DNA of 64,000 nucleotides. Source: Neopusillimonas maritima (lineage in GTDB: Bacteria > Pseudomonadota > Gammaproteobacteria > Burkholderiales > Burkholderiaceae_B). The position numbers were made by a program, and so were the translations under genes. Location of the stretch: positions 436,337 through 500,336 of the forward strand of contig NZ_NQOU01000001.1 of NCBI RefSeq assembly GCF_003576595.1, read 5' to 3'. The notes beneath the pieces are model-generated. The model was given only the letters and a program-made list of their open reading frames with translations. It was not told the DNA's origin and ran no database searches. This document shows, piece by piece, positions 1 to 10,124 of this stretch; the first letter of the stretch is position 1, and the number at the start of each line of letters is the position of its first letter.

Positions 1-248
1 TCAACGGGGTTTTGATCCAGGATCGCCGCCGCAATTTTCATCAGGTTGCGCATACTGCCCTCAACCACGAAGCGGCCCTCTACATAATCCTCACCCAAAT
101 TTCCGGCCTGGCCGGTGGCAAAATTCACTAACGTCGCACGATCTTTGACGATTAGTTTCATTTCCGGGTTTGAGGCCCCAACTGTTTCACCACCCGGCAA
201 TTGCATTTGCACTGAGACAGGCAACGCCGCCAGTTTTTTTTCTACCAT
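1..248 (-). CDS. cyclopropane-fatty-acyl-phospholipid synthase family protein, N-terminal part (runs off the window)
   Basis: Only the first 82 residues are inside the window; the rest lies left of base 1. The visible part resembles the N-terminal domain of cyclopropane fatty acid synthases and related SAM-dependent lipid methyltransferases, with a stretch like LGEDYVEGRFVVEGSM followed by a helix ending at ILDQNP. These enzymes methylate double bonds of membrane phospholipid chains; the catalytic SAM domain is not visible here, so the exact reaction is an inference. The ATG at 248 is used; an in-frame GTG six codons upstream (266), close behind a GGAG stretch, is an alternative start. It is divergent from the exporter gene at 516. 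Confidence 0.7.
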   Translation of the reverse strand, partial: MVEKKLAALPVSVQMQLPGGETVGASNPEMKLIVKDRATLVNFATGQAGNLGEDYVEGRFVVEGSMRNLMKIAAAILDQNPV

Positions 249-515
249 CGACAAAACCGAACTCACACTCCGCTCCCTATGTAAACAAACAAAAACAAGT
301 CTAGATACATATCCTCGACGCGGCATTCTTCACCACGCTTCTTTTTTATGCCGTCAATTTAGCATTATTCCGTCATATCGAGTACGAAACGTGCCGCACG
401 GCCATTTTCTTCATGTTAACTAAATTTCACTTACATTAGCATTTCAATTTCTATTACACTGACGACTTTTGAATGCACGTCCGCTCGCACGACCTGCCTT
501 CAGTAAAGTTGAATT

Positions 516-1703
516 ATGATGAATATTCCTGGATGGCTACTGCTCATGGGCGCCCTGACCGCCCTGGGGCCTCTTGCCATCGACATGTATCTCCCGGCGT
601 TTCCCAACATCGCACAAGGGCTGGGTGCTTCCCAAGGCGAGGTGGAAAGAACACTGGCCAGTTACCTTTTCGGCCTTTCACTGGCGCAATTGGCCTACGG
701 CCCGGTTGCCGATCGATTTGGCCGCAAAAAGCCCCTAATCTTCGGCGTTACCCTCTTCACCCTGGCATCCATTGGTTGCGCCTTCACAAACGATGTCACT
801 CATCTCACTCTCTTACGCATTGTTCAGGCCTTTGGTGGGGCCGCCGGCATGGTCATTCCCCGCGCAGTCATTCGCGACAATCTGGAAACGCGTGATGCCT
901 CAAAAGCGCTTTCCTTATTGATTTTGATCATGGGCGTCACCCCCATTCTGGGGCCCATTCTTGGTGCCCAAGTCATGTTTATCGGCGGCTGGCGTGGCAT
1001 TTTCGTCATTATGGTGGTGTGCGGCGCTTTGCTTGTTTACGCCGCTGCGCGCCATATGCGGGAAACACTCCCCGTAGAAAAGCAGATCCCGCTTAACATT
1101 CGCAATATCGGGCGCAATTACTGGGCACTGCTGCAGCATCGACAGTTTATGTTTTACTCACTGGCGGGCGGGTTTGGCTCTGCCGGGTTGTTTACCTACA
1201 TAGCAGGTTCACCCAGAGTGCTAATCGATGTTTATGGAGTCGACCCCGAATATTTCGGCTTTCTGTTCGGTCTGAACGCAGCGTCACTTATCGCCATGTC
1301 GCAACTTAGCGCGCGGCTGCTAAACCGCCACAGTCCTGAAAAATTGCTCAAACTGGCGCAAAACAGTATTGTTATTGTCGCGCTTATAGGGGTTGCGCTT
1401 ACGTTGGCAGGGGTTTTGAACTTGTGGCTGTTCATGGTGTGCCTCATGGCATTTATGGCCAGCCAGGGTTTCGTTCTCCCGAATTCGGGGGCGCTTGCGC
1501 TGAATCACCAGGGCAAGCGACTGGGATCGGCATCGGCCTTAATGGGCACGATTCAAATGCTTTGCGGAACGATGGCCGGGCTTGCGATTAGTGCATGGCA
1601 CACCGATACGGCATTACCCATGATGGGTCTCTTGTTGATCAGTGCGGCATTTTCCTGGCTTTCAGGTCGAATGGCGTTTAGTCCGCCCGCTAAAACCGCT
1701 TGA
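516..1703 (+). CDS. Bcr/CflA family multidrug efflux MFS transporter
   Basis: A 395-residue inner-membrane protein with about twelve hydrophobic segments. The opening LTALGPLAIDMYLPAFP and the loop PVADRFGRKKP between the second and third helices are hallmarks of the Bcr/CflA branch of the major facilitator superfamily, proton-driven exporters of drugs such as bicyclomycin or chloramphenicol, and sometimes of sulfonamide or cysteine. The substrate cannot be read from sequence. Two ATGs lie in tandem at 516 and 519. The gene stands alone, divergent from the fatty-acid synthase gene and about 170 bases before rpmB. Confidence 0.88.
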   Translation: MMNIPGWLLLMGALTALGPLAIDMYLPAFPNIAQGLGASQGEVERTLASYLFGLSLAQLAYGPVADRFGRKKPLIFGVTLFTLASIGCAFTNDVTHLTLLRIVQAFGGAAGMVIPRAVIRDNLETRDASKALSLLILIMGVTPILGPILGAQVMFIGGWRGIFVIMVVCGALLVYAAARHMRETLPVEKQIPLNIRNIGRNYWALLQHRQFMFYSLAGGFGSAGLFTYIAGSPRVLIDVYGVDPEYFGFLFGLNAASLIAMSQLSARLLNRHSPEKLLKLAQNSIVIVALIGVALTLAGVLNLWLFMVCLMAFMASQGFVLPNSGALALNHQGKRLGSASALMGTIQMLCGTMAGLAISAWHTDTALPMMGLLLISAAFSWLSGRMAFSPPAKTA

Positions 1704-1789
1704 TATAAATACACTTTTCGTATTAGAATAGCAGGCTTAGTTGAAATAACTTTCGAATTTTTCGGTTTTACTTAATTACTACTTTATTG

Positions 1790-1804
1790 CTACAAGCCTT
1801 GTAG
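1790..1804. promoter_or_regulatory. perfect 7+1+7 palindrome upstream of rpmB
   Basis: CTACAAG-C-CTTGTAG forms a perfect inverted repeat about 70 bases before the rpmB start. It overlaps a possible promoter (TTTACT at 1767-1772 and TACAAG at 1791-1796, 18 bases apart), so it could be an operator or a hairpin at the start of the mRNA. No regulator is known to me for this motif; the promoter assignment is weak. Confidence 0.35.
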
Positions 1805-1874
1805 AACGCAGTTGCCACGGCCTGAAAGTGCGGCCCGGTAAAAGAACAAGGTCAGGTAGAAAAGGGGCAAAATT

Positions 1875-2111
1875 ATGGCACGCGTATGCCAAGTTACAGG
1901 CAAAGGCCCAATGGTGGGCAACAATGTTTCACACGCTAACAACAAAACCAAGCGTCGTTTTCTTCCCAACCTGCAAACACGTCGTTTCTGGGTTGAAAGT
2001 GAAAACCGCTGGGTGCGCCTGCGTGTCAGCACCAACGCCCTGCGCACTATCGACAAAAACGGCATCGACGCCGTTCTGGCCGACCTCCGCGCACGCGGCG
2101 AAGCGGTTTAA
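1875..2111 (+). CDS. rpmB: 50S ribosomal protein L28
   Basis: A 78-residue basic protein that matches bacterial L28 over its full length, starting [17 protein letters not shown] and containing [14 protein letters not shown]28 is a component of the large ribosomal subunit. It has one cysteine in the N-terminal region rather than the paired cysteines of zinc-binding L28, so it is the zinc-free type. A purine-rich stretch (AAAAGGGG) precedes the ATG by a few bases. It is followed after 28 bases by rpmG, the usual rpmB-rpmG pair. Confidence 0.97.
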   Translation: MARVCQVTGKGPMVGNNVSHANNKTKRRFLPNLQTRRFWVESENRWVRLRVSTNALRTIDKNGIDAVLADLRARGEAV

Positions 2112-2139
2112 CTTATTGCTAGCGTAAAGGAAACTTATC

Positions 2140-2307
2140 ATGGCTAAAGGTATTCGCGAAAAGATCAAGCTCGAGTCCACCGCCGGCACGGGCCACTTCT
2201 ATACCACCACCAAGAACAAGCGCAACATGCCCGAGAAAATGCTCATCAAGAAATTTGATCCGGTCGCGCGCAAACATGTGGACTACAAGGAAACCAAGCT
2301 TAAATAA
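2140..2307 (+). CDS. rpmG: 50S ribosomal protein L33
   Basis: A 55-residue protein starting [14 protein letters not shown] and ending YKETKLK, the usual length and sequence of proteobacterial L33. Like the neighbouring L28 it has no cysteines, so it is the zinc-independent form. AAAGGAAAC just before the ATG is a good ribosome binding site. It is the second gene of the rpmB-rpmG operon and is followed immediately by a strong intrinsic terminator. Confidence 0.96.
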   Translation: MAKGIREKIKLESTAGTGHFYTTTKNKRNMPEKMLIKKFDPVARKHVDYKETKLK

Positions 2308-2325
2308 GCCCTGAAGCTTGGCCCT

Positions 2326-2353
2326 GAAAACCCTGCCCCGGCAGGGTTTTTTT
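2326..2353 (+). terminator. intrinsic terminator after rpmG
   Basis: AACCCTGCC and GCAGGGTT form a GC-rich stem with a tiny loop, followed by a run of seven or more T. It sits 20 bases behind the rpmG stop and separates the ribosomal operon from leuS. Confidence 0.88.
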
Positions 2354-2416
2354 ATATCCGGCAATGCCGGCCAATGCCTTTTGCACTCTTCTGAAACGCA
2401 AGCCCGACATGCACCC

Positions 2417-2422
2417 TATAAT
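2417..2422 (+). promoter_or_regulatory. probable -10 element of the leuS promoter
   Basis: A perfect TATAAT lies 37 bases before the chosen leuS start and just after the rpmG terminator. No convincing -35 hexamer is present at 16-18 bases, so the assignment rests on the -10 box and position only. Confidence 0.35.
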
Positions 2423-2458
2423 GTGGGGTTTGCACTTATACCAACCCATACAAAGACC

Positions 2459-5119
2459 ATGCAGGAACGATACAACCCCACCGAAGTTGAAGCGGCCGCA
2501 CAGGCAAAGTGGCAACAGCAAGACGCCTACCGTGTAACGGAACATGCCAAGAACAAGAATGGCAAACCCAAGCCAAAATTCTACGCCTGCTCCATGCTGC
2601 CCTACCCCAGCGGCAAACTCCACATGGGCCACGTACGTAACTACACCATCAACGACATGATGGCGCGGCAATTGCGTATGCGCGGTTACAACGTACTGAT
2701 GCCAATGGGCTGGGACGCTTTCGGCATGCCGGCGGAAAACGCCGCGATGAAATCAGGGGTTCCCCCTGCAAAATGGACATACGACAACATTGCCTACATG
2801 AAGAAGCAAATGCAGGCAATGGGGCTGGCTATCGACTGGTCGCGCGAAATGTGTGCCTGCGACCCCAGCTACTACAAATGGAATCAATGGCTATTCCTGA
2901 AAATGCTGGAAAAAGGCATTGCGTATCGCAAAACACAAGTCGTGAACTGGGACCCGGTAGATCAAACGGTTTTAGCCAACGAGCAGGTGATCGATGGCCG
3001 TGGCTGGCGTTCGGGCGCACCGGTCGAAAAGCGCGAAATTCCCGGCTACTACCTGCGTATTACTGACTACGCCGACGAGCTGCTTGACCAGGTGAAGAAT
3101 GGTTTGCCGGGCTGGCCCGAGCGCGTTCGCTTAATGCAGGAAAACTGGATCGGTAAAAGTGAAGGCGTGCGTTTCGCCTTTACGCACGATATTCGCAACG
3201 CAAATAACGAGTTGATTCAAGACGGCCGCATGTACGTGTTCACCACACGTGCCGATACCATCATGGGGGTAACTTTTTGCGCTGTTGCGCCCGAGCACCC
3301 TCTGGCCGAGCATGCCGCCGCTACCAACCCGAAGCTTGCTGCATTTATTGAATCCTGCCAACAAGGCGGTACAACGGAAGCTGAAATTGCAACGCGCGAA
3401 AAAGAGGGCATGCCAACCGGGCTAACGGTAAAGCATCCGCTTACCGGTGAGCCTGTCGATGTCTGGGTGGGAAATTACGTACTCATGAGCTACGGTGACG
3501 GCGCCGTCATGGGCGTACCGGCACACGACGAGCGCGATTTCGCCTTCGCCAAAAAGTACAACCTGCCCATTAAACCGGTCATTGAAGTCGAAGGGAAAGC
3601 GTATTCCACCGACAACTGGCAGGAATGGTATGGCGACAAACAACTGGGTATAACGGTTAATTCAGCGCCTTATAACGGACTTGGCCACGCGCAAGCGGTG
3701 GATGCCATTGCCAAAGACCTTTCAGCAAAAGGCCTGGGCGAAAAACAAACCACCTGGCGTCTGCGCGATTGGGGCATTTCCCGCCAGCGCTACTGGGGTA
3801 CGCCCATTCCCATTATCCACTGCGATACTTGCGGCCCAGTTCCCGTACCCGAACAAGACCTGCCTGTTGTTTTGCCCGACGACCTCATCCCCGACGGCAC
3901 GGGTAATCCGCTGGCCAAGAACGAGGCCTTCCTGTCGTGCTCATGCCCGAAATGCGGTGCGCCCGCGCGACGCGAAACCGACACCATGGACACCTTTGTC
4001 GATTCATCATGGTATTTCATGCGCTACACCTCACCCGGTAACGATCAAGCCATGGTCGACGAGCGCAATGATTACTGGATGCCGATGGACCAATACATTG
4101 GCGGCATCGAGCACGCGGTGTTGCACTTGCTGTATGCACGTTTCTGGACGCGTGTCATGCGCGACCTGGGGCTGGTGAAATTCAGCGAACCCTTTACCCG
4201 GCTGCTCTGCCAGGGCATGGTGCTCAATCACATCTATTCCCGCAAGAATGCGCAAGGCGGCATCGAATACTTCTGGCCCGACGAGGTCGAGAACCAGTAC
4301 GACGAAAAAGGCGCCATCACCGGCGCACGCCTTAAGACCGATAATTCAGCCATTGAGTACGGCGGAATCGGCACGATGTCGAAATCGAAAAACAACGGTG
4401 TCGACCCCCAATCCTTAATTGACACCATGGGTGCAGACACTGCACGTTTATTCGTGATGTTTGCCAGCCCGCCTGAACAAACTCTTGAATGGTCCGATTC
4501 GGGTGTCGACGGCGCACACCGGTTTCTTCGCAGGCTGTGGCTTTTTGCCCACGCACAGCACAATTCGGTTAAAGCAGGCTTGCAAGCCGGCCAACCGAAC
4601 TGGTCAAACGCCGACGAAACCAGCCAAACGCTGCGACGCGAAATTCATGGCCTTTTGAAACAGGCTGATTACGATTACCAACGCATCCAGTACAACACGG
4701 TGGTATCGGCCTGCATGAAAATGCTGAACACACTGGAAAGCGCCAAGCTGCCCGACACACCCGCAGCGCAACAGGCTTTGGCAGAAACACTGGGCATATT
4801 ATTGCGTGTTCTCTATCCGGTTGTACCCCATATTACCTGGCAACTTTGGCAGGAGCTGGGTTACAGTGCGAACTTTGGCGACCTGCTCGATGCCCCTTGG
4901 CCGGAAGTGGATGAACAAGCGCTGATTGCCGATGAAATCGAACTGATGGTGCAAATTAACGGCAAGCTTCGGGGCAGCCTGAAGGTTGCAAATGGCGCCC
5001 CTAAAGCCGAAATCGAACAACTGGCTTCGCAGCACGATGCCGTCAGTCGCTTTCTCGAAGGCCGCCCTGTAAAACGAATCATTGTTGTACCTGGAAAACT
5101 GGTCAATATTGTTGGATAA
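2459..5119 (+). CDS. leuS: leucyl-tRNA synthetase
   Basis: An 886-residue class I aminoacyl-tRNA synthetase that charges tRNA-Leu. The HIGH-type motif HMGH lies at about residues 55-58 and the KMSKS-type motif appears as TMSKS near residue 640. The middle contains the CP1 editing domain ([12 protein letters not shown] and a [10 protein letters not shown] stretch) and a zinc-type cysteine set (CDTCGP and CSCPKC). The reading frame is open 47 codons further upstream, but [11 protein letters not shown] is the conserved N-terminus, and the upstream part would cross the rpmG terminator, so 2459 was chosen. It begins a run leuS-lptE-holA-proA. Confidence 0.96.
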   Translation: MQERYNPTEVEAAAQAKWQQQDAYRVTEHAKNKNGKPKPKFYACSMLPYPSGKLHMGHVRNYTINDMMARQLRMRGYNVLMPMGWDAFGMPAENAAMKSGVPPAKWTYDNIAYMKKQMQAMGLAIDWSREMCACDPSYYKWNQWLFLKMLEKGIAYRKTQVVNWDPVDQTVLANEQVIDGRGWRSGAPVEKREIPGYYLRITDYADELLDQVKNGLPGWPERVRLMQENWIGKSEGVRFAFTHDIRNANNELIQDGRMYVFTTRADTIMGVTFCAVAPEHPLAEHAAATNPKLAAFIESCQQGGTTEAEIATREKEGMPTGLTVKHPLTGEPVDVWVGNYVLMSYGDGAVMGVPAHDERDFAFAKKYNLPIKPVIEVEGKAYSTDNWQEWYGDKQLGITVNSAPYNGLGHAQAVDAIAKDLSAKGLGEKQTTWRLRDWGISRQRYWGTPIPIIHCDTCGPVPVPEQDLPVVLPDDLIPDGTGNPLAKNEAFLSCSCPKCGAPARRETDTMDTFVDSSWYFMRYTSPGNDQAMVDERNDYWMPMDQYIGGIEHAVLHLLYARFWTRVMRDLGLVKFSEPFTRLLCQGMVLNHIYSRKNAQGGIEYFWPDEVENQYDEKGAITGARLKTDNSAIEYGGIGTMSKSKNNGVDPQSLIDTMGADTARLFVMFASPPEQTLEWSDSGVDGAHRFLRRLWLFAHAQHNSVKAGLQAGQPNWSNADETSQTLRREIHGLLKQADYDYQRIQYNTVVSACMKMLNTLESAKLPDTPAAQQALAETLGILLRVLYPVVPHITWQLWQELGYSANFGDLLDAPWPEVDEQALIADEIELMVQINGKLRGSLKVANGAPKAEIEQLASQHDAVSRFLEGRPVKRIIVVPGKLVNIVG

Positions 5120-5126
5120 CACCACT

Positions 5127-5804
5127 ATGCATCATGCCGCCCTGCCCGCTTCGTCCGTCTTTACCGCGCGACACTCGTTGCGCTGGCTCGTTGCAGTAGG
5201 GCTGTTGGCGCTTTTAACCGCCTGCGGCTTTCGCCTTAAGGGCCAAACGCCTCTGCCGTTTCAAACGATGTACACCAATATTGCCGAGAACTCTGCTTTC
5301 GGTGCGCAACTGCGCCGTGTCATTCGCGCCACGTCACCCAACACCCGTTTTGTGGAAGACCCGAAAGAAGCACAAGTGCGCTTAACGCAACTTTCGCTTA
5401 CACGCGATCTCGAAGAGGTTTCAATCAGTGTTGAAGGGCAAGTAGAAGTATATGAGCTCAGTGTCACCATTGTCTTCCAGCTCACCGACGCCGAAGGTCA
5501 TATTTTGCTGGCACCCACCACGCTCGGCACAACACGTGAGATTCCCTACGACTCCGGCGCACTGCAGGCGAAACAAGGTGAAATTGGCTCGTTGTATGTT
5601 GAAATGCAACAAAGTCTCATTGATCGTATGGTGCGCCGTATCACTTCACCCGAGGTCATGAAGGCGTACGAAAATGCAGACACCTTGCCTATTGATGAAA
5701 GCCAGGTACAAAATGACAATGCGCCCGTACAGGATGACGACTTAGGCATCGATCGCGATTTGCTGCGTATGCCGAACATGAATCCAACCAGTTCTTTTTA
5801 TTAA
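5127..5804 (+). CDS. lptE: LPS-assembly lipoprotein LptE
   Basis: A 225-residue outer-membrane lipoprotein. The signal peptide ends in the lipobox LLTAC, with lipidated Cys33, followed by GFRLKGQ, the start typical of LptE. LptE plugs the LptD barrel that inserts lipopolysaccharide into the outer leaflet. Its place directly behind leuS and before holA is the classic proteobacterial order. The start at 5127 lies seven bases after leuS; an in-frame start at 5082 inside leuS is less likely because it lengthens the signal peptide. The acidic Asn/Asp-rich C-terminus (about residues 190-215) is probably disordered. Confidence 0.92.
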   Translation: MHHAALPASSVFTARHSLRWLVAVGLLALLTACGFRLKGQTPLPFQTMYTNIAENSAFGAQLRRVIRATSPNTRFVEDPKEAQVRLTQLSLTRDLEEVSISVEGQVEVYELSVTIVFQLTDAEGHILLAPTTLGTTREIPYDSGALQAKQGEIGSLYVEMQQSLIDRMVRRITSPEVMKAYENADTLPIDESQVQNDNAPVQDDDLGIDRDLLRMPNMNPTSSFY

Positions 5805-5822
5805 CGGTCAAAGATTTTCGCC

Positions 5823-6902
5823 ATGCCCCGCAGGCTTGACCCCGACACTTTTTCCAAAAGTCTGGAGAAAGCAAACGCACTCGACGCACTCTACGTCATT
5901 TCCGGCGACGAGCCTTTGCTTGTAACCGAGGCAACCGATGCCTTGCGTCAGGCCGCGCGCAACGCCCTTTATACTGAGCGCAGCAGTTTTGTCATGGACG
6001 CCCGCAGCGATTGGGCGGAAGTTGATGGTGCCATGCAGAATCTTTCACTATTTGGTGACCGTCGCCTGATTGAAATTCAGATTCCAACCGGCAAACCGGG
6101 AAAGAGTGGTGCCGAAGCTTTAATAAGCTTGGCAAAACGCCAAAACGACGCCGGAGCCGAGGAGGTTTCCTGCGTTGTGTCCTTGCCTCGGCTCGACAAA
6201 GCTGGCCGAGCCTCAAAATGGGCCACCGCATTATGGCAATCAGCCACCGTGGTTGAAATACCCCTTGTTCAACGTCACGACTTGCCCCAATGGATTGGTC
6301 GACGCCTGGCACGCCAGAATCAATCAACCGACACCGCAACGGAACACTGGATTGCCGATCGTGTGGAAGGTAACTTGCTGGCCGCACATCAGGAAATCAT
6401 GAAGCTCGGTTTGTTGTATCCGGAAGGCCGGCTTGACCCTTCTGAAGTGGAACGTGCCGTTTTAAACGTCGCACGCTATGACGTTTTCAGCCTGCGCGAC
6501 TCAATGCTTTCAGGACAGTCGGCGCGGGCGCTTAAAGTATTGTCAGGCCTGAAAGCCGAAGGAGAAGCCTTGCCTTTGGTATTATGGGCTGTTGCCGACG
6601 AGATACGGATCCTTTCACGACTTTCGCTTGCCGTACGACAAGGCCACCCCTTAAGTGAGCTTATGCGTACCCATCGGTTGTTCGGGCAACGCGAAACGAT
6701 CGCCCGGAGGGCTCTTGAAACAGTCAAGCCGGCGGTATGGGCCGCATCGATTCAACACGCGCACGACATCGACCGCCTGATCAAGGGCTTGAACGTAAGC
6801 GGCCGCTTGCCGGATCCATGGGAAGAGCTGGCCCGACTCGTGTTACGTATCTCATTGGCAACCTCGAAAAAACCTAATCAATCACCCCGGCAAGCAGCAT
6901 GA
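5823..6902 (+). CDS. holA: DNA polymerase III subunit delta
   Basis: A 359-residue protein matching HolA, the clamp-loader subunit that opens the beta sliding clamp. The N-terminus carries [19 protein letters not shown], the conserved start of the delta ATPase-like fold, and [12 protein letters not shown] is conserved in the helical domain. Length is typical (about 340-360). It follows lptE by 18 bases and overlaps proA by four bases (ATGA), which indicates translational coupling. Confidence 0.95.
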   Translation: MPRRLDPDTFSKSLEKANALDALYVISGDEPLLVTEATDALRQAARNALYTERSSFVMDARSDWAEVDGAMQNLSLFGDRRLIEIQIPTGKPGKSGAEALISLAKRQNDAGAEEVSCVVSLPRLDKAGRASKWATALWQSATVVEIPLVQRHDLPQWIGRRLARQNQSTDTATEHWIADRVEGNLLAAHQEIMKLGLLYPEGRLDPSEVERAVLNVARYDVFSLRDSMLSGQSARALKVLSGLKAEGEALPLVLWAVADEIRILSRLSLAVRQGHPLSELMRTHRLFGQRETIARRALETVKPAVWAASIQHAHDIDRLIKGLNVSGRLPDPWEELARLVLRISLATSKKPNQSPRQAA

Positions 6903-8164
6903 AAGATCAAGATATCGCCAACCTCGTCAATCTTCTGGGCCAACAGGCACGAAAAGCATCGCGCATACTTATGGTCGCCTCCGATCAAGCAAAAGCGCAC
7001 GCGTTACGCAGTATGGCAACCCAGTTGGAAAGCCGAAAAACGTGGCTGCAAGACGAGAATGCAAAAGACCTCGAAACAGCTCGTCGAAATCAATTGTCAC
7101 CCGCGCTGCTCGATCGCCTTACGCTGTCCGACAAAGCGCTGCAAACAATGATCACGGGTTTGCGTCAAATAGCCGACATGCCGGATCCCGTAGGAAGCCA
7201 GACAGCCACGGTCACGCGTCCAAACGGCATGCGTGTGAGCCAAATGCGGGTTCCTTTGGGGGTCATCGGCATCATTTATGAATCGCGCCCTAACGTAACC
7301 ATTGATGCTGCGGCACTTTGCCTGAAATCAGGCAACGCCACCATCTTGCGCGGCGGCAGTGAAGCATTTCATAGTAACCGTGCGCTGGGTCAAATTATTC
7401 AAGCCGGCCTCAAAGAGGCCGGCTTGCCTGAACAAGCTGTACAGGTTGTTGATACAACTGATCGCGCCGCAGTCGGCTGTTTAATCACCTTAACCGACTA
7501 TATCGACGTTATTATTCCCCGTGGCGGAAAAGGGCTTATTACCCGCTTGGCGGCGGAAGCCAAAGTACCGCTGCTCAAGCACCTGGACGGAAACTGCCAC
7601 GTATATATCGACCGAGCCGCCGACCCGGATAAAGCCCACGATATTGCTGTAAACGCAAAAACGTATCGTTATGGGGTGTGCGGGGCAATGGAAACACTTT
7701 TGGTGCACGAAGATATCGCCCCGGCCGTTTTGCCGCGTATTGCGAACACGCTCACCAGCAAAGGCGTTGAACTGCGAGGTTGCGATAAAACACGAGCGTT
7801 GGTGCCACAGGCCTCGGCAGCTACCGAAGAAGACTGGCAAACCGAGTACCTTGCCCCTATCCTGGCCATTCGCGTCGTTAACACGCTAGATGAGGCAATA
7901 AACCATATAGCCCACTACAGTTCAGGCCATACGGAAGCCATTGTCACCGAACATATCGGCGCGGCAACCCAATTCCAGCGCTATGTGGATTCCAGCTCTG
8001 TTTACGTTAACCTGCCCACTTGCTTTGCTGACGGCTTTGAGTACGGATTGGGGGCGGAAATTGGCATTTCAACCAACCGGATGCATGCGCGCGGCCCGGT
8101 TGGGCTGGAAGGCTTAACCACATTGAAATGGGTGTTAACCGGAGACGGCCAGCTACGCGGCTAA
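6899..8164 (+). CDS. proA: gamma-glutamyl phosphate reductase
   Basis: A 421-residue NADPH-dependent enzyme of proline biosynthesis that reduces gamma-glutamyl phosphate to glutamate semialdehyde. Family signatures are visible: [17 protein letters not shown] near residue 115, [15 protein letters not shown], the IPRGGKGLI loop and the catalytic cysteine in [12 protein letters not shown] (the usual Asn after Cys is Gly here). Length is normal. The ATG overlaps the holA stop. proB is not in the window; ProA comes after holA in many beta-proteobacteria. Confidence 0.96.
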   Translation: MKDQDIANLVNLLGQQARKASRILMVASDQAKAHALRSMATQLESRKTWLQDENAKDLETARRNQLSPALLDRLTLSDKALQTMITGLRQIADMPDPVGSQTATVTRPNGMRVSQMRVPLGVIGIIYESRPNVTIDAAALCLKSGNATILRGGSEAFHSNRALGQIIQAGLKEAGLPEQAVQVVDTTDRAAVGCLITLTDYIDVIIPRGGKGLITRLAAEAKVPLLKHLDGNCHVYIDRAADPDKAHDIAVNAKTYRYGVCGAMETLLVHEDIAPAVLPRIANTLTSKGVELRGCDKTRALVPQASAATEEDWQTEYLAPILAIRVVNTLDEAINHIAHYSSGHTEAIVTEHIGAATQFQRYVDSSSVYVNLPTCFADGFEYGLGAEIGISTNRMHARGPVGLEGLTTLKWVLTGDGQLRG

Positions 8165-8169
8165 TACAA

Positions 8170-8589
8170 ATGATGCTTTGGATTAAAACCTTCCATGTTC
8201 TATTTGTCATCTCCTGGTTTGCCGGCTTGTTTTATTTGCCACGTATTTATGTCAACCTTGCGCAACACAATTCACCGGATACCCACACCCGATTAATCGG
8301 TATGGCTGGTCGGCTGTTTCGCTTCATGACGATTCTGGCGATTCCGGCGGTGGTATTGGGGTTGTGGCTTTACCTGGGTTATGGCCTGGGGCGCGGCCAG
8401 GGCTGGATGCATGCGAAACTGGGACTCGTCGTTCTGCTGCTCGCGTATCACGGCGTCTGCTACCGCTATCTGCAGCTTTTCCAGCAAAACCGCAATTCCC
8501 ATTCGGAAAAATTTTATCGCTGGTTTAATGAAATACCGGTGCTTTTGCTTACCCTGGTTCTCATCATGGTATTCATTCGTCCCTTCTAG
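8170..8589 (+). CDS. hemJ: HemJ-type protoporphyrinogen IX oxidase (CopD family membrane protein)
   Basis: A 139-residue integral membrane protein with four hydrophobic segments. The start WIKTFHVLFVISWFAGLFYLPR is characteristic of HemJ, the quinone-linked protoporphyrinogen oxidase of heme synthesis. His9 and Lys83 (in MHAKLG) correspond to the conserved heme-binding His and essential Lys of the family. Two ATGs in tandem (8170, 8173) are possible starts; a longer frame back to 8128 would overlap proA and lacks support. It sits five bases behind proA. Confidence 0.9.
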   Translation: MMLWIKTFHVLFVISWFAGLFYLPRIYVNLAQHNSPDTHTRLIGMAGRLFRFMTILAIPAVVLGLWLYLGYGLGRGQGWMHAKLGLVVLLLAYHGVCYRYLQLFQQNRNSHSEKFYRWFNEIPVLLLTLVLIMVFIRPF

Positions 8590-8603
8590 CCTCGGGCTGA
8601 CCC

Positions 8604-9968
8604 ATGACCGACACGTCAAAAAAGAAAACATTAACGCTACAACGCAAACCCGCTCAGCACCAGGAAGATGCAGGCAAACCCCGCAGGCGCAGTGGTGCGC
8701 GGGCGCGCCATGTGGCGCAACAGGAAATCACAAAACAGAAATATGCGGCGCCTGCGCCGGTGGTGCCGCACGCAAAAGAGAAAGCCCCTTCACGCAAGCA
8801 TGAACGTAAACCCGTCGTGAAACAGGCCCAGGTCTATCAGGTTTTTGTTCCTTGCCCGCACGGTCTTGAGTTGCCCTTGTCTATGGAGCTGCAAGCCCTG
8901 GGTTTCGAGTCGGCTGAGGCCGACCGCGCCGGCTGCCGGTTAAAAACCGACTGGACGGGCGTCATGCGCATTAACCTCTTTTCCCGGCTGGCCACACGCG
9001 TTTTGGTTCAACTTTCCCATGCGCCGGTTCGCCACGAGGAAGATATCTTCGATCTGGCCTACCACACGCCGTGGGAACGCTGGTTTGGCGCTGAACAAAC
9101 ACTTCGGGTGGACACCTCGGCTATTCGAAGCCCGATGAAAAGCCTGCAATTTTGCAACCTGCGCACAAAAGATGGCATTTGCGACCGACTGCGTGATCAG
9201 GAAGGGGAGCGACCCAGTATTGATACCGTCCGTCCCGACGCCCGCGTCCACCTTTTCCTCGACGAAACTTCGGCCACCCTCTATTTGGACACATCAGGCG
9301 AATCGTTGTTCAAGCGAGGCTGGCGACTGGATAAAGGCGAAGCCCCCATTCGCGAAAACCTGGCTGCCGGCCTGCTTGCACTATCGGGCTGGAATCCGGA
9401 TGCTCCCTTGTTGGACCCATTCTGCGGCAGCGGCACGATTATGATCGAAGCGGCGTGGATTGCCTTGGGTGTGCCGCCCGGCATCTGGCGCCCCTTTGCT
9501 TTTGAACGACTGCGCGACCATCCGTACCGGCACTGGCGAGACATCAAAGACGAAGCCCGTGACGCCATTCGTACGCATCTTGAAACGCCTCTTGTGGGAA
9601 CGGATGTCGATCCGCAAGCCATTGCCGCAGCGCAGCAAAATCAAGACCGGGCCCGACTGGCACCCGATACAATTCGATTTGAGGTGGCCGACGCACGCAA
9701 TGTCATTCCTCCATCAGGCAACGGTTGGTTGGTCACCAACCCACCTTACGGTGAGCGCCTTCCGGACGAAGCATTAACGCTCTGGCAGGAATGGGCGAGC
9801 AACCTGAAGCAGCATTACGATGGGTGGCATGTACACATTATTTCAAATGACCTCGCCCTGCCACAGAAAATGCGGCTCAAGCCTCTTAAGCGCTACCCGC
9901 TCCATAATGGAGCACTGGATTGCCGCTTATTCGGTTTTGATATTGTGAAAGACCAATACCGAACCTAA
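8604..9968 (+). CDS. THUMP-domain 23S rRNA (guanine-N2) methyltransferase, RlmL-like
   Basis: A 454-residue protein. Residues 1-75 are basic and look disordered (many Lys, Arg, Pro, Gln). From about residue 78 (VYQVFVPCPHGLELPLSMEL) a THUMP domain begins, followed by a Rossmann methyltransferase domain with the SAM motif DPFCGSGT and the target-base motif NPPYGERL. This is the architecture of the RlmL half of E. coli RlmKL, which methylates G2445 of 23S rRNA; the RlmK half is absent, as is usual outside gammaproteobacteria. It follows hemJ by 14 bases. Confidence 0.88.
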   Translation: MTDTSKKKTLTLQRKPAQHQEDAGKPRRRSGARARHVAQQEITKQKYAAPAPVVPHAKEKAPSRKHERKPVVKQAQVYQVFVPCPHGLELPLSMELQALGFESAEADRAGCRLKTDWTGVMRINLFSRLATRVLVQLSHAPVRHEEDIFDLAYHTPWERWFGAEQTLRVDTSAIRSPMKSLQFCNLRTKDGICDRLRDQEGERPSIDTVRPDARVHLFLDETSATLYLDTSGESLFKRGWRLDKGEAPIRENLAAGLLALSGWNPDAPLLDPFCGSGTIMIEAAWIALGVPPGIWRPFAFERLRDHPYRHWRDIKDEARDAIRTHLETPLVGTDVDPQAIAAAQQNQDRARLAPDTIRFEVADARNVIPPSGNGWLVTNPPYGERLPDEALTLWQEWASNLKQHYDGWHVHIISNDLALPQKMRLKPLKRYPLHNGALDCRLFGFDIVKDQYRT

Positions 9969-10045
9969 AGAAGCGCATACACTGTAGTTTTAAAAACACA
10001 AATTGCACCTCGGAACGCCGTTTTTATGCAACGCAACAATTAGGC

Positions 10046-10074
10046 TTGCATTTAACTAGGGTTTTCCCTATAAT
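10046..10074 (+). promoter_or_regulatory. near-consensus sigma-70 promoter of the 64-residue gene
   Basis: TTGCAT (10046-10051) and TATAAT (10069-10074) are separated by exactly 17 bases. The -10 hexamer is perfect and the -35 matches TTGACA at four positions. Transcription would start near 10081 and leave a leader of about 45 bases before the ATG at 10125. Confidence 0.8.
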
Positions 10075-10086
10075 AGGGTTAACCCT
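10058..10086. promoter_or_regulatory. twin AGGGTTWWCCCT palindromes embracing the -10 box (candidate operator)
   Basis: AGGGTTTTCCCT at 10058-10069 and AGGGTTAACCCT at 10075-10086 flank and overlap the TATAAT of the promoter. The second is a perfect 12-base palindrome; the first has perfect AGGG/CCCT arms. Between them CCCTA and TAGGG form a third inverted repeat centred on the -10 box. Such placement is typical of repressor sites; the protein that binds is unknown. Confidence 0.6.
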
Positions 10087-10124
10087 GAACGAAACGTTCA
10101 ATTTTTACGAAAGAGAGGCCAGTT

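Noticed and set aside
115-423. 102-codon plus-strand frame over the start of the fatty-acid synthase gene
   Set aside because: It is antisense to a recognisable gene, has no ribosome binding site and no family resemblance.
2318-2458. Upstream extension of leuS
   Set aside because: It would start inside the rpmG terminator and lacks similarity to LeuRS; the conserved start is at 2459.
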